From: Myxococcales bacterium
GTDB lineage: Bacteria > Myxococcota_A > Polyangia > Polyangiales > JAFGIB01
Length of the DNA: 58,192 nucleotides
Assembly (NCBI GenBank): GCA_028817905.1
Contig: JAPPOR010000171.1
Span: 1-58,192, forward strand
Direction of reading: 5' to 3'
The position numbers were made by a program, and so were the translations under genes. Every line of letters starts with the position of its first letter. Position 1 is the stretch's first letter. Under the pieces are notes generated by a model. That model was not told the origin of the DNA. It searched no databases and saw only the letters and a program-made list of their open reading frames with translations. Below are positions 16,171 to 23,705 of this stretch, piece by piece.

Positions 16171-18180
16171 CTACTTCCCTTCTGTGAGTGCCTTGTCGAT
16201 CGCGGTCTTGAAGGCCGGGAAGGGCTGGGCGCCCTGCAAGAGCTTGCCGTTGATGAAGAACGATGGCGTGCCGATGCGCGCGCCGGCCTTCTGGACGGCG
16301 TCCATGTCCGCCTTGACGGCTTCCTTGTGTTTCTCCTCGTCCAGCGCAGCCTTGAATTTGCCCATGTCAATGCCGCCCACCTCGCCTGCGTACTTCTCCA
16401 GGTCTGCGCGGCTCAGGGCCCGTTGGTTCTTGAACAGGATGTCGTGAAATGCCCAGAACTTCTCCGACCCACCCTGTTCGAATACCTCTTGCGCAGCCTG
16501 GGCGGCCGGGCCGGCATCCTTGTGGAAGGGTAGCGGGTAGTTGCGCCAAACGATCTTCACCTTGTCACCATACTCATCCATGACCTGCTTGATCGTGGGG
16601 TTGACGCGATTGCAGAACGGGCACTGGAAGTCCGAGAACTCCTGGATCACGACCTTCGCCTTGGCGTTCCCCTTGAACGGGGCGTTCTTCGCTTCGGCGA
16701 TCTTGTACACCTTGTTTGCGTCTGGCCGCGCGGGCGCATCCTTGCCTCCTTCGGCCTCGATGAACTGAGGCGTGGTGGAGCCCTTTGCGGTCACCGCCGC
16801 GTAGATATCTTTCTTGGCCGTGCCCTTGTCTACAAGCGCCTTGGCCTTCTTGAGCTCCTCGTCGATCACAGCCTTGAAAGCCGGCAGGGGCTGGGCGCCA
16901 CGCAGGTTGCGACCATTGATGAAGAACGCGGGGGTGCCGCTCGCGCCCAGCGAGCGGGCCAGTTTCTGATCGGCTTCGGCTTCCGCCTTGTGCTTCTCGT
17001 CCTTCAAGGCCGTCTTGAGCTTCGCCACGTTCATGCCGACATCCTTGGCGTACTTCTCGAGGTCGGCGGGTTTGAGGGCCTTCTGGTTTTCAAAAAGCTT
17101 GTCGTGGTACTCCCAAAACTTGCCCTGGTCGCGGGCTTCGAGGGCGGCCTGGGCTGCTGGCATCGCGTCTTTGTGGAAGGGCAGCGGATTGTGCTTGAAA
17201 ATGACGCGTACGTCCTTGCCGTATTCCTTGACGATGTCGGCCATTGTCGGGTTCACGCGGCTGCAGAATGGGCATTGGAAGTCGCTGAACTCGATGATCG
17301 TGATCAACGCATCGTCTGAGCCCTTTTGCGCGCTCTTGCCAACCGGAACCTTGTAGACCGCTTTGGGGTCCGGACGGCGGCGGGCTTGTTGCTTCTTGGC
17401 TTCAGGCGCCTTGGCGGCGGTGAGCCCGTTCTTGGTCAGAGCTGCGTAGAGCTTGCTCTTCTTCACACCGGACTTGATCAACTTCTCGGCGCGCTTGAGC
17501 TCGTCGTCGATCACTTCCTTGAAGCGCGGAAGCGGCTGGGCGCCCGATAGGAAACGTCCGTTGATGAAGAAGGCCGGCGTACCACGCGCGCCAAGTCGGC
17601 TGGCAACCTTCTGGTCCTCTTTGATCTTGGCCCCGTGCTTGGCTTTGTCGATCGCCTCGGCCGCCTTGGCTTCGTCGAGGCCGAGCTCCTTGGCGTACTG
17701 CTTGAGGTTGTCGGGTTTGAGGGCCTTCTGGTTCGCAAACAGCTTCTCGTGCATCGCCCAGAATTTCTTGTCGCCGCCCTGTTCGAAGGCCTCCATTGCC
17801 AGGTTGTGGGCGGGCCCGGCGTCCTTGTGAAATGGCAGTGGATTGTTGCGCCAGACGATCCGGACCTTGTCGCCGTACTCCTTCTGGATCGCCTTCAGGG
17901 TCGGCTCTACACGGCTGCAGAATGGGCACTGAAAGTCGCTGACCTCGACGATCGTGACCAATGCATCCGCGGGCCCCTTGGACGGTTGGGCCGCGGTGAC
18001 CGGCACCTTGTACCGGTCCGGGCCGTCCTTTTCTTCGACTGCCTTGACGTCTTCTTCGCCGCTATCGGCTGCCGCTGCGACCTCGGCCTCCTGCCCGCCT
18101 TTGTTGCCGGTGATGTTTCCGAGGATCAATCCGGCAAAGAATGAAAACAGAATCGCTACTAATGCTGAACCTTTACTCAT
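16171..18180 (-). CDS. Exported protein with three DsbA-like thioredoxin domains
   Basis: This 669-residue protein has an N-terminal membrane or signal segment (about residues 6-24). It is followed by three homologous DsbA/DSBA-like oxidoreductase domains of about 215 residues. Active sites are CPFC at 85-88, 303-306 and 520-523, each in SDFQCPFC, with a shared NPLPFHKDA or YPLPFHKDA segment and the cis-proline loop GTPAFFING or GTPSFFING at about 200, 415 and 638. Single-domain relatives (DsbA family, thioredoxin_4) make or isomerise disulfides in the periplasm. Start ATG at 18180 is preferred to 18204 because it gives a proper N-terminus (MSKGSALVAIL). Lys/Pro-rich linkers separate the domains. 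No DsbB-like partner is nearby. Confidence 0.9.
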   Translation of the reverse strand: MSKGSALVAILFSFFAGLILGNITGNKGGQEAEVAAAADSGEEDVKAVEEKDGPDRYKVPVTAAQPSKGPADALVTIVEVSDFQCPFCSRVEPTLKAIQKEYGDKVRIVWRNNPLPFHKDAGPAHNLAMEAFEQGGDKKFWAMHEKLFANQKALKPDNLKQYAKELGLDEAKAAEAIDKAKHGAKIKEDQKVASRLGARGTPAFFINGRFLSGAQPLPRFKEVIDDELKRAEKLIKSGVKKSKLYAALTKNGLTAAKAPEAKKQQARRRPDPKAVYKVPVGKSAQKGSDDALITIIEFSDFQCPFCSRVNPTMADIVKEYGKDVRVIFKHNPLPFHKDAMPAAQAALEARDQGKFWEYHDKLFENQKALKPADLEKYAKDVGMNVAKLKTALKDEKHKAEAEADQKLARSLGASGTPAFFINGRNLRGAQPLPAFKAVIDEELKKAKALVDKGTAKKDIYAAVTAKGSTTPQFIEAEGGKDAPARPDANKVYKIAEAKNAPFKGNAKAKVVIQEFSDFQCPFCNRVNPTIKQVMDEYGDKVKIVWRNYPLPFHKDAGPAAQAAQEVFEQGGSEKFWAFHDILFKNQRALSRADLEKYAGEVGGIDMGKFKAALDEEKHKEAVKADMDAVQKAGARIGTPSFFINGKLLQGAQPFPAFKTAIDKALTEGK

Positions 18181-18295
18181 GAACGCTGCTCCCTGCGCAC
18201 GCACGCCTGCCTGCGCGGTTGACTACACGGTTGTTTGGAAATCGGGGTTTTGGCGGTGGGTGGAGCGGCGCAGCACCGGGCTGGCGGGCTGTTCG

Positions 18296-18943
18296 TCAGT
18301 GGCCCGGTTGTCCAGCCGAGGGCGCTACAGCGCCCCACCAGCTGGCACGTGGCGGACGCTCCAAGCGCTGCTTGAACCCGTCCAATGGACCGCCGAAGCC
18401 AGCACGTAGCGGCCTGGCTGCGATTCGTCTTGCTAGCGGAGCCACCGGCTGGTTTGCATCCATGAAGGCCCCGGCACTCCGGGTAGGAACTTCGGGCCCC
18501 TGCGGCGCGCCATCTCGAGGGGCGCACTGTGGATCGTCCGGACTTGCGCACCACAGCGCCGGGGCGCGCCTACCGGGAGCTGGACGCGATGCCAGCGGTG
18601 CACTGCTTGCGGCTGCGGTCTTGATAGCAGGCCGCGCCGAGGGACCGGACCTGCATCCACCGCGGGTGCTGCTCCGGCAAGCAGTGGGCATGGCCAGTCT
18701 GTCGGTGAAGGAGGGTACCCCGGCGGGCTCTTGGTCGGGAGTGTGCGCGCCAGGCGAAGGTAGGGGGGCGGTGATCGCTGGCTCGTTCAGCTTCGGTTCG
18801 CTGGCGACTGGGGAACCGCGCTCATAGCTTCCGGCGGAGAATAGCAAGCCCGGCTCGGTGCACATCTCGCTTTCTGCCTGCACCACCGCGGTGCGCGCGA
18901 CAAGCACGGCGAGGTACAGCGCGAAACGCACCGACTGTGGCAT
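18296..18943 (-). CDS. Predicted secreted Pro/Ala-rich protein, unknown
   Basis: This 215-residue open frame starts MPQSVRFALYLAVLVARTAVVQAESEMC, a credible signal peptide with cleavage near VQA-ES. The rest is rich in Pro, Ala, Ser and Arg with five further scattered Cys (for example LWCASPDDPQCAP) and no recognised domain. The start is the internal ATG at 18943, chosen for the signal peptide; frame before it is unlikely to be coding. No clear ribosome site is visible. It fills the gap between jag and the DsbA-like gene and is on their strand. It could be a spurious open frame in GC-rich DNA. Confidence 0.45.
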   Translation of the reverse strand: MPQSVRFALYLAVLVARTAVVQAESEMCTEPGLLFSAGSYERGSPVASEPKLNEPAITAPLPSPGAHTPDQEPAGVPSFTDRLAMPTACRSSTRGGCRSGPSARPAIKTAAASSAPLASRPAPGRRAPALWCASPDDPQCAPRDGAPQGPEVPTRSAGAFMDANQPVAPLARRIAARPLRAGFGGPLDGFKQRLERPPRASWWGAVAPSAGQPGH

Positions 18944-19228
18944 GACGGCAGGCAGTCTACATGGTGGGACTGCGGGGGCAAAGTTGTCACTGCTGGCTAT
19001 CCCTGAGCAGCGGTTCCGGGCCGGCGCGCGCCCACACGGGCCGGGAGCAGGTTCCTTACCGGGCCTATGCTGTGGAACCACAGGACCCTACACACTGTCT
19101 CGGGACACGCCTGACCATTGCAGCCTTCTCCACGGGGCGCACTGTGCAACCTCGGTGGCTCAAGGTCTATTCCCACGGCGCCCGGCCGAGGACGCCTTGA
19201 CCAGGGCCCCTACGGCGACTACTCACCC

Positions 19229-19801
19229 TCACCCCCTACGTGCGGGGCGGCTGTCTCGCTGACGGGCAGGGATGATGCGTACGCGTCGGTCAGCTCCCTG
19301 GCCATCCGATCGGGTACTGACGCCCGGGAACTTCGCCAGGGACAGGTGAATGACACGCCTGTCGCGAGGGGACATGGGCTTGAGCGTGATGATCCGGCTT
19401 TGCTGCACAGCCCGCTTCGCTTCGCGCCTGGCCAGGGAGGCGAGGCCACTTTCCCGTCGCTCCCGGTAGTCTCCAGAGTCGAGTACGATGTGGCGCCTTC
19501 CCTCGGGGAACCGGTTGACGATCTTGTTGATGAGAAACTGCAGCGCATCCAAGGTCTGGCCCTTTTTGCCGATCACCCGTCCGGCGTCTTCCCCGGACAG
19601 ATCGAGCACAACCTCCTCGTCATCCTGGCGAATCGTGATGTCCAGCTCGAGATCCATGCGGCGAATGATTTCCTGGACCATCTCGAGGGCGAGCTCCGCT
19701 TTGCCATCTTCCTGCGGGTCAACCGCGGGACGAGCGCTGCCGCCCTCCTCTTCGTCGATGATCAGGGCTCCATCCATTTCTGGATTGTTTTTATTTTCCA
19801 C
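19229..19801 (-). CDS. jag: Jag/KhpB RNA-binding protein (KH + R3H)
   Basis: This 190-residue protein has an acidic N-terminal 25 residues and then a KH domain with GRVIGKKGQTLDALQFLINKIVNR (GxxG loop GKKG). It ends with an R3H domain (PMSPRDRRVIHLSLAKFPGVSTRSDGQGADRRVRIIP). Jag/KhpB binds small and messenger RNAs and is tied to cell elongation in some bacteria. The GTG start at 19801 has GGAGGT seven bases upstream and overlaps the end of yidC by 11 bases. The Jag N-terminal domain of Firmicutes is missing, as is usual in proteobacteria. It is the last gene of the rpmH-rnpA-yidD-yidC-jag cluster. Confidence 0.93.
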   Translation of the reverse strand: MENKNNPEMDGALIIDEEEGGSARPAVDPQEDGKAELALEMVQEIIRRMDLELDITIRQDDEEVVLDLSGEDAGRVIGKKGQTLDALQFLINKIVNRFPEGRRHIVLDSGDYRERRESGLASLARREAKRAVQQSRIITLKPMSPRDRRVIHLSLAKFPGVSTRSDGQGADRRVRIIPARQRDSRPARRG

Positions 19802-21587
19802 GGCGCGACCTCCGTTCGGCTTTGCTGGGTCGAGAAGTCTTGAAGCGTTTTGCCGGCGTCCCTGGACCGTCGGTCTCGTCGTCGCTGTCGGTGCTGGTGG
19901 ATATCTCGGGGGCGTCCGCTTTGGGTCCATGGCCGGCGGTGGCCAGTTGACGCTCGATTAGGCGCTGCTGACCGATGCTGAGTGCAGAGTTAGTAAACAT
20001 GTATAGGCACAAGCCGGCGGGCAAGAAAAGCATGAAGCTCGTGATCATCGTCGGCATCATGTAGAGCATCATTTTCTGCTGCATCGGGTCCGCAGCGGTG
20101 GCTGGCGTCATCTTCTGCTGCACGAACATCAGGGCGCCCAGGGCCAGGGGCAGGGCGAAATATGGGTCCGGGGCAGACAGATCGGTCCACCAGAGGGCAA
20201 ACGGGGCCCGAAACAGCTCTACATTCGTGGAAAGGGAGGTGTAGAGGGAAAACCAGATCGGCAGCTGAACCAACATTGGGAAGCACCCCGCCATGGGGTT
20301 GATTCCGCGTTTGCGGTACAGCTCCATCATCGCGGCGCCCTTTTTTTCGCGGTCGTCGGCGTACAGCTCATTGATCCGGTCCATCTCCGGTTTGAGCTCC
20401 TTCATGCGCGCCATCGACTTCATCTGCTTTGCTGTCAGCGGATAGAGCAGGGTCTTGACGATGAACGTCAGCAGGATAATCGCGACGCCCCAGTTGCCGA
20501 TGAAGTCGTAGATTAGGCGCAGCATGAATGTGAGGAACTTCGCCAGTACGCTGAACCAACCGGTGTCGATGGCGTTTTCTAGCGAGTGGCCAGCCGCGGC
20601 CAGTTCACGCGGGGTCTTGGGACCAAGGTAGGCTAGGGTGCGCATGGTCGCGCTCTTGCCCGCCTCCACGGTCGTCGGTGTTCGAGAAACGCTGATCTCG
20701 AACAGCGTACCCAGGGGCTCGCCGTCGGCATCGCGCCCGCGCTGGGTTGCCCACATCGTACAGCTTTCGAAGGTGCCGCTGTCAGGTGCCAGTGCCTGCA
20801 TGAAGTAGATGTTTGCGGCCGCCGCGAACTTCGCTTGCTTGAAGGTCTTGGGCTTCTCTTCCTTGACTAGGCTGTCGCCCTCCTCCCGCTCAACCTCTTC
20901 GCCGTGTTGGCAGACAGCGCTGCTACGGCTCGGTGACTGGACTGGCAGGAAGGGTATCGGGCTCTTTTCCGAAGCTTTGGCGACGTAGTGGAACGTATGG
21001 GTCGACAGCCGAAGCTCCCGCGGGGCGTTGCTGCGGTTTTCCACGGTGGTGGTGATCCACAGTTGGTACGGGCCGTCGCCAGCTTCGAACCGACGGGTCA
21101 GTCGGAGCCCATTGCCCTCCCATGTGAATGCCACTCGATCCTTGTCCAGTTGCTCGGCTTCCCAGATCGGCGATGCACCGAAGTCGACGCCATCCAGCGT
21201 GAACGACAGGGGCAGGTAGCGTTCCTTGTCGGTCGTTACAAGGTTGAGCGGTTTGCCCTCGACCGTGTAGCGGTCGGCTGTGAGCTCGAGCTTGGTCAGT
21301 CCGGTGTTGAGGTTGGAGATGCTCGCCGAGAAGCTATCGGTCGACAGCGTATACAGTTGCTGCTTGGCCTTGCGGGACTGGGTGTCCTGTTGACTCGCTC
21401 CTCCGTGGCCGGCTGTGATTCGGGTTGATGGCTTCCGCTTGGCCGCGGGTTCGGGCGTCCGGTTCGCCTGCGCGCCAGCCTGATCGGTTTCGTTGTCGGC
21501 CTCGATCTCTGGGACCAGGAAATACGGGACCGCGATCGCGACGGCTAGCAAGACCCCGTAGTAGAGCAGTTTGCCTTTGTGACTCAT
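19791..21587 (-). CDS. yidC: Membrane protein insertase YidC
   Basis: This 598-residue inner-membrane insertase is of the Gram-negative type. The N-terminal helix (about 6-24) is followed by a large periplasmic beta-sandwich domain (about 75-345). Five membrane segments follow, including FIGNWGVAIILLTFIVKTLLYPLTAKQMKSMARM, the coiled cytoplasmic hairpin KELKPEMDRINELYADDREKKGAAMMELYRKRGINPMAGCFPMLVQLPIW, and YMMPTMITSFMLFLPAGLCLYMFTNSALSIGQQRLI. A Lys (IVKTLLYPL) sits where E. coli has the groove Arg. It inserts membrane proteins with or without SecYEG. The C-terminal tail is basic, as in ribosome-binding YidC proteins. It lies 12 bases after yidD. Confidence 0.96.
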   Translation of the reverse strand: MSHKGKLLYYGVLLAVAIAVPYFLVPEIEADNETDQAGAQANRTPEPAAKRKPSTRITAGHGGASQQDTQSRKAKQQLYTLSTDSFSASISNLNTGLTKLELTADRYTVEGKPLNLVTTDKERYLPLSFTLDGVDFGASPIWEAEQLDKDRVAFTWEGNGLRLTRRFEAGDGPYQLWITTTVENRSNAPRELRLSTHTFHYVAKASEKSPIPFLPVQSPSRSSAVCQHGEEVEREEGDSLVKEEKPKTFKQAKFAAAANIYFMQALAPDSGTFESCTMWATQRGRDADGEPLGTLFEISVSRTPTTVEAGKSATMRTLAYLGPKTPRELAAAGHSLENAIDTGWFSVLAKFLTFMLRLIYDFIGNWGVAIILLTFIVKTLLYPLTAKQMKSMARMKELKPEMDRINELYADDREKKGAAMMELYRKRGINPMAGCFPMLVQLPIWFSLYTSLSTNVELFRAPFALWWTDLSAPDPYFALPLALGALMFVQQKMTPATAADPMQQKMMLYMMPTMITSFMLFLPAGLCLYMFTNSALSIGQQRLIERQLATAGHGPKADAPEISTSTDSDDETDGPGTPAKRFKTSRPSKAERRSRRGK

Positions 21588-21599
21588 TCCGATGGCTCG

Positions 21600-21839
21600 T
21601 CAGGGGCCCTTGGGGGCGATGTCGACAGGGGTTGGGGGGGGATCATGCCCACCGGGATGGAAGGGATGACAACGAGCAATGCGCCGCACCCCGAGCCAGC
21701 TACCCCGCACGGGTCCGAAACGGGTGATACATGCCGCGGCATACTCCGAGCAACTGGGAGCGAAGCGGCAGCGGGGTCCCAGCAGGGGCGATAGCAGCCG
21801 CTGATAGGCGCGAATCAGCGCGACGAGCACCGCCTTCAT
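21600..21839 (-). CDS. yidD: Membrane protein insertion efficiency factor YidD
   Basis: This 79-residue protein has the family signature [58 protein letters not shown], including the conserved Cys residues. YidD is a small membrane-associated helper of YidC-dependent insertion. Its ATG overlaps the rnpA stop by four bases, and yidC follows 12 bases later, so the three are translated in series. Confidence 0.95.
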   Translation of the reverse strand: MKAVLVALIRAYQRLLSPLLGPRCRFAPSCSEYAAACITRFGPVRGSWLGVRRIARCHPFHPGGHDPPPTPVDIAPKGP

Positions 21840-22264
21840 GGTTCCGCCGCCTGCCCCCGCCGGCTTCGGGGCCCGCGCGTCGTCCGTGGCCCGGGCCCAG
21901 CCGCCGCATGAAGGGCCTGCTTTGCGTCCCGCAGCTCGCTCAAGACCTCATGATAGTTGAGCTTATCGGCCCCACGGCGTGCGACGAATACGACCGTGCA
22001 GCCACGTGGAAAGCTGCATCTGTTGCGCCGGAAGACCTCGCGTGCCAGCCGTTTGATGCGATTTCGGCCCACGGCGCCCGCCACGCGGCGCGTGACCGTC
22101 ACGCCTAGGCGCGGGGCGGCGTCCGGTTGAACCACGAGGATGAAGTGCGGTGTATGCACGCGGCGGCCTTGGCGCTGGACCCTTAGGTAGTCGCGCCGTT
22201 GGCGCAGTCGATGCGCCCTTGGCAGGGATTCGGGCTGGGCTGTCGCGCTGACCGGTGTCGCCAT
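21836..22264 (-). CDS. rnpA: Ribonuclease P protein component
   Basis: This 142-residue basic protein is the protein cofactor of RNase P, which trims the 5' leader of pre-tRNA. The start of the fold is [30 protein letters not shown], and the RNA-binding RNR motif is in [24 protein letters not shown] (about residues 62-85). Extensions of about 12 residues at the N-terminus and 25 at the C-terminus are rich in Arg, Pro and Gly. It lies 82 bases after rpmH and overlaps yidD by four bases. Confidence 0.95.
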   Translation of the reverse strand: MATPVSATAQPESLPRAHRLRQRRDYLRVQRQGRRVHTPHFILVVQPDAAPRLGVTVTRRVAGAVGRNRIKRLAREVFRRNRCSFPRGCTVVFVARRGADKLNYHEVLSELRDAKQALHAAAGPGPRTTRGPRSRRGQAAEP

Positions 22265-22346
22265 GGCAAACCCCGAACCGCCTGGCTGCGCCCGGCCGCG
22301 TCGGCAGGCACCGCCTTGTCGCCACGTGGCGGCGACCTCGAAGCGA

Positions 22347-22496
22347 CTACTTTTGGTAGACCGAAACGGCCAGTTGTCGGCGCCCCTTGCGGCGTCGGTT
22401 GTTCAACACCTTCCGACCGTTAGCAGTCTTCATGCGCGCGCGGAACCCATGTGTCCGAAGACGCCGGGTGCGATGGGGCTGGTAAGTGCGCTTCAT
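22347..22496 (-). CDS. rpmH: 50S ribosomal protein L34
   Basis: This is the standard very basic 49-residue L34, [22 protein letters not shown], continuing [23 protein letters not shown]. The start at 22496 is fixed by the conserved N-terminus; an open frame extends further upstream but is not L34. It heads the rpmH-rnpA-yidD-yidC-jag operon. In many bacteria dnaA lies upstream, but here radC does. Confidence 0.96.
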   Translation of the reverse strand: MKRTYQPHRTRRLRTHGFRARMKTANGRKVLNNRRRKGRRQLAVSVYQK

Positions 22497-22645
22497 GATG
22501 TCCGACTCCCTAGGCTTGCCCGATCGGGGATGAGCCCGGCACAGCCATCGCCGTGCCCTGAAATCGGGGTGGCGCCCTGTTGGCCCACCCGCTAGACAGC
22601 AACCGGAGCTCCGCCTGACGCGGAACCCGGAAAAACCGGACGCGA

Positions 22646-22674
22646 ACCAAAGCACGCTGGCCCTATCCTGTCAA
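22646..22674 (-). promoter_or_regulatory. Possible rpmH operon promoter
   Basis: On the minus strand a perfect TTGACA (22669-22674) is followed after 17 bases by TTTGGT, a poor -10 with 3 of 6 matches. It lies about 150 bases upstream of rpmH, a usual leader length for L34. The support is the -35 only. Confidence 0.35.
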
Positions 22675-22702
22675 GCCGACATCTCGGCAGCCCCTCGGGG
22701 CC

Positions 22703-22868
22703 TAACCCGCATCCATCACCAAATCACGCGAGCGGGCTGGTGTCGAATGACACGATTCCGGGGTTCGCCCGAAGGTGACCCGCGGGTATTGGTCCCCACC
22801 ATAGAAAGCCATGCAAAGTCAAGTGTTTGTAGTGCTCATCGAGCTCCTTGAGGATGAATGCGGGCGAG
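22703..22868 (-). repeat. Fold-back dispersed repeat, diverged copy 4, overlapping radC 3' end
   Basis: One end on the plus strand is CCCGCATCCATCACCAA (22706-22722), identical over 17 bases to 31,735-31,751. The other end (22848-22868) is TTGAGGATGAATGCGGGC then GAG, about 17 of 21 bases like the inverted partner. On the minus strand it starts inside the last radC codons and runs past the stop. The middle keeps only weak likeness to the core (AATACCCGCGGGT, TTCGGGCGAA). The orientation is sense to radC. Confidence 0.6.
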
Positions 22869-23561
22869 CAGGCCCTGGTCGAGAAAGCTGTAGCTTTCCT
22901 CGGCGCCGATAATGACGTGGTCGAGGATGGGCACGCCCAGCAATTCGCCGGCACGCGAAAGGCGCACGGTAACCTGGATGTCTTCCTCGCTGGGCTGGGG
23001 CTCTCCGCTTGGATGATTGTGGACGAAAATCACCCCGTGGGCCGGGAGTGAGAGGATCGGTCGAAAGACGCTGGCCGGGCTGAGCTCGCACGCGGAAAGG
23101 CCCCCAATTGCGACCGTGATTTCGGCGAGGGGCCGATTGCGCACGTCCACGGGGATCGCAACGAAATGTTCGCGTGTCTCGCGTCGTAGACGCGGGCGCA
23201 GCGCGCGGTCGACGTCTTGGCTGCTGCGGATGGGCCGACCCCGGTGCAGTGGCACACTTGCTGCCCGCATACCCAGCTCGATTGCGGCCCACAGGCGACT
23301 GGCCTTGCCCCGTCCGACGCCCACGAAGCCGGCGAGGTCCGCTTCGCCCAGCTGGGACAGTTGGTGAAGCCCTCCGGCCGTCGCCAGAATGCGCTCAGCC
23401 AGAACCTGCACCGGCTCGCCGGTCGTGCCGGTCCCCAGCAGAACGGCCAAGAGATCCGCATCGCTCAGCCGCTCCGGTCCATAGAGCCAGAGTCGCTCTC
23501 GCGGGCCGCATTGGGCAGCTAGGCTTGGTCGATCAAGGTGATGTGTCTCGCGTGTAGCCAT
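22836..23561 (-). CDS. radC: RadC-family JAMM-fold protein
   Basis: This 241-residue protein has an N-terminal helix-hairpin-helix-like part (SDADLLAVLLGTGTTGEPVQ... LAGFVGVGRGKASRLWAAIELG) and a JAB1/MPN-like domain with the metal motif VIFVHNHPSGEPQPSEEDIQ (His-x-His plus Asp). RadC is widespread; its molecular role is uncertain, despite the old name for DNA repair. The ATG at 23561 (MATRETHH) is chosen, with 23582 as an in-frame alternative; neither has a strong ribosome site. The usual C-terminus, SFLDQGLL, is followed by nine extra residues, ARIHPQGAR, encoded by the end of the fold-back repeat. Confidence 0.9.
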   Translation of the reverse strand: MATRETHHLDRPSLAAQCGPRERLWLYGPERLSDADLLAVLLGTGTTGEPVQVLAERILATAGGLHQLSQLGEADLAGFVGVGRGKASRLWAAIELGMRAASVPLHRGRPIRSSQDVDRALRPRLRRETREHFVAIPVDVRNRPLAEITVAIGGLSACELSPASVFRPILSLPAHGVIFVHNHPSGEPQPSEEDIQVTVRLSRAGELLGVPILDHVIIGAEESYSFLDQGLLARIHPQGAR

Positions 23562-23705
23562 CCTGACCACAGCCCGTTGCATGCGGCGTGCCTGGGTTCG
23601 GCGCCTGCCAATCCGCGAGCTTGCTGGTGGTGTGCCGGCGGGTTCTGGCGGCTCGCCTGGCGGTCCGCCCGCTATCGAGTCGCTGCCATCACCGGGTTCA
23701 ATCGG

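Noticed and set aside
22497-22835. Replication origin next to rpmH
   Set aside because: No cluster of DnaA boxes and no AT-rich stretch; only the repeat and a -35-like site are seen.
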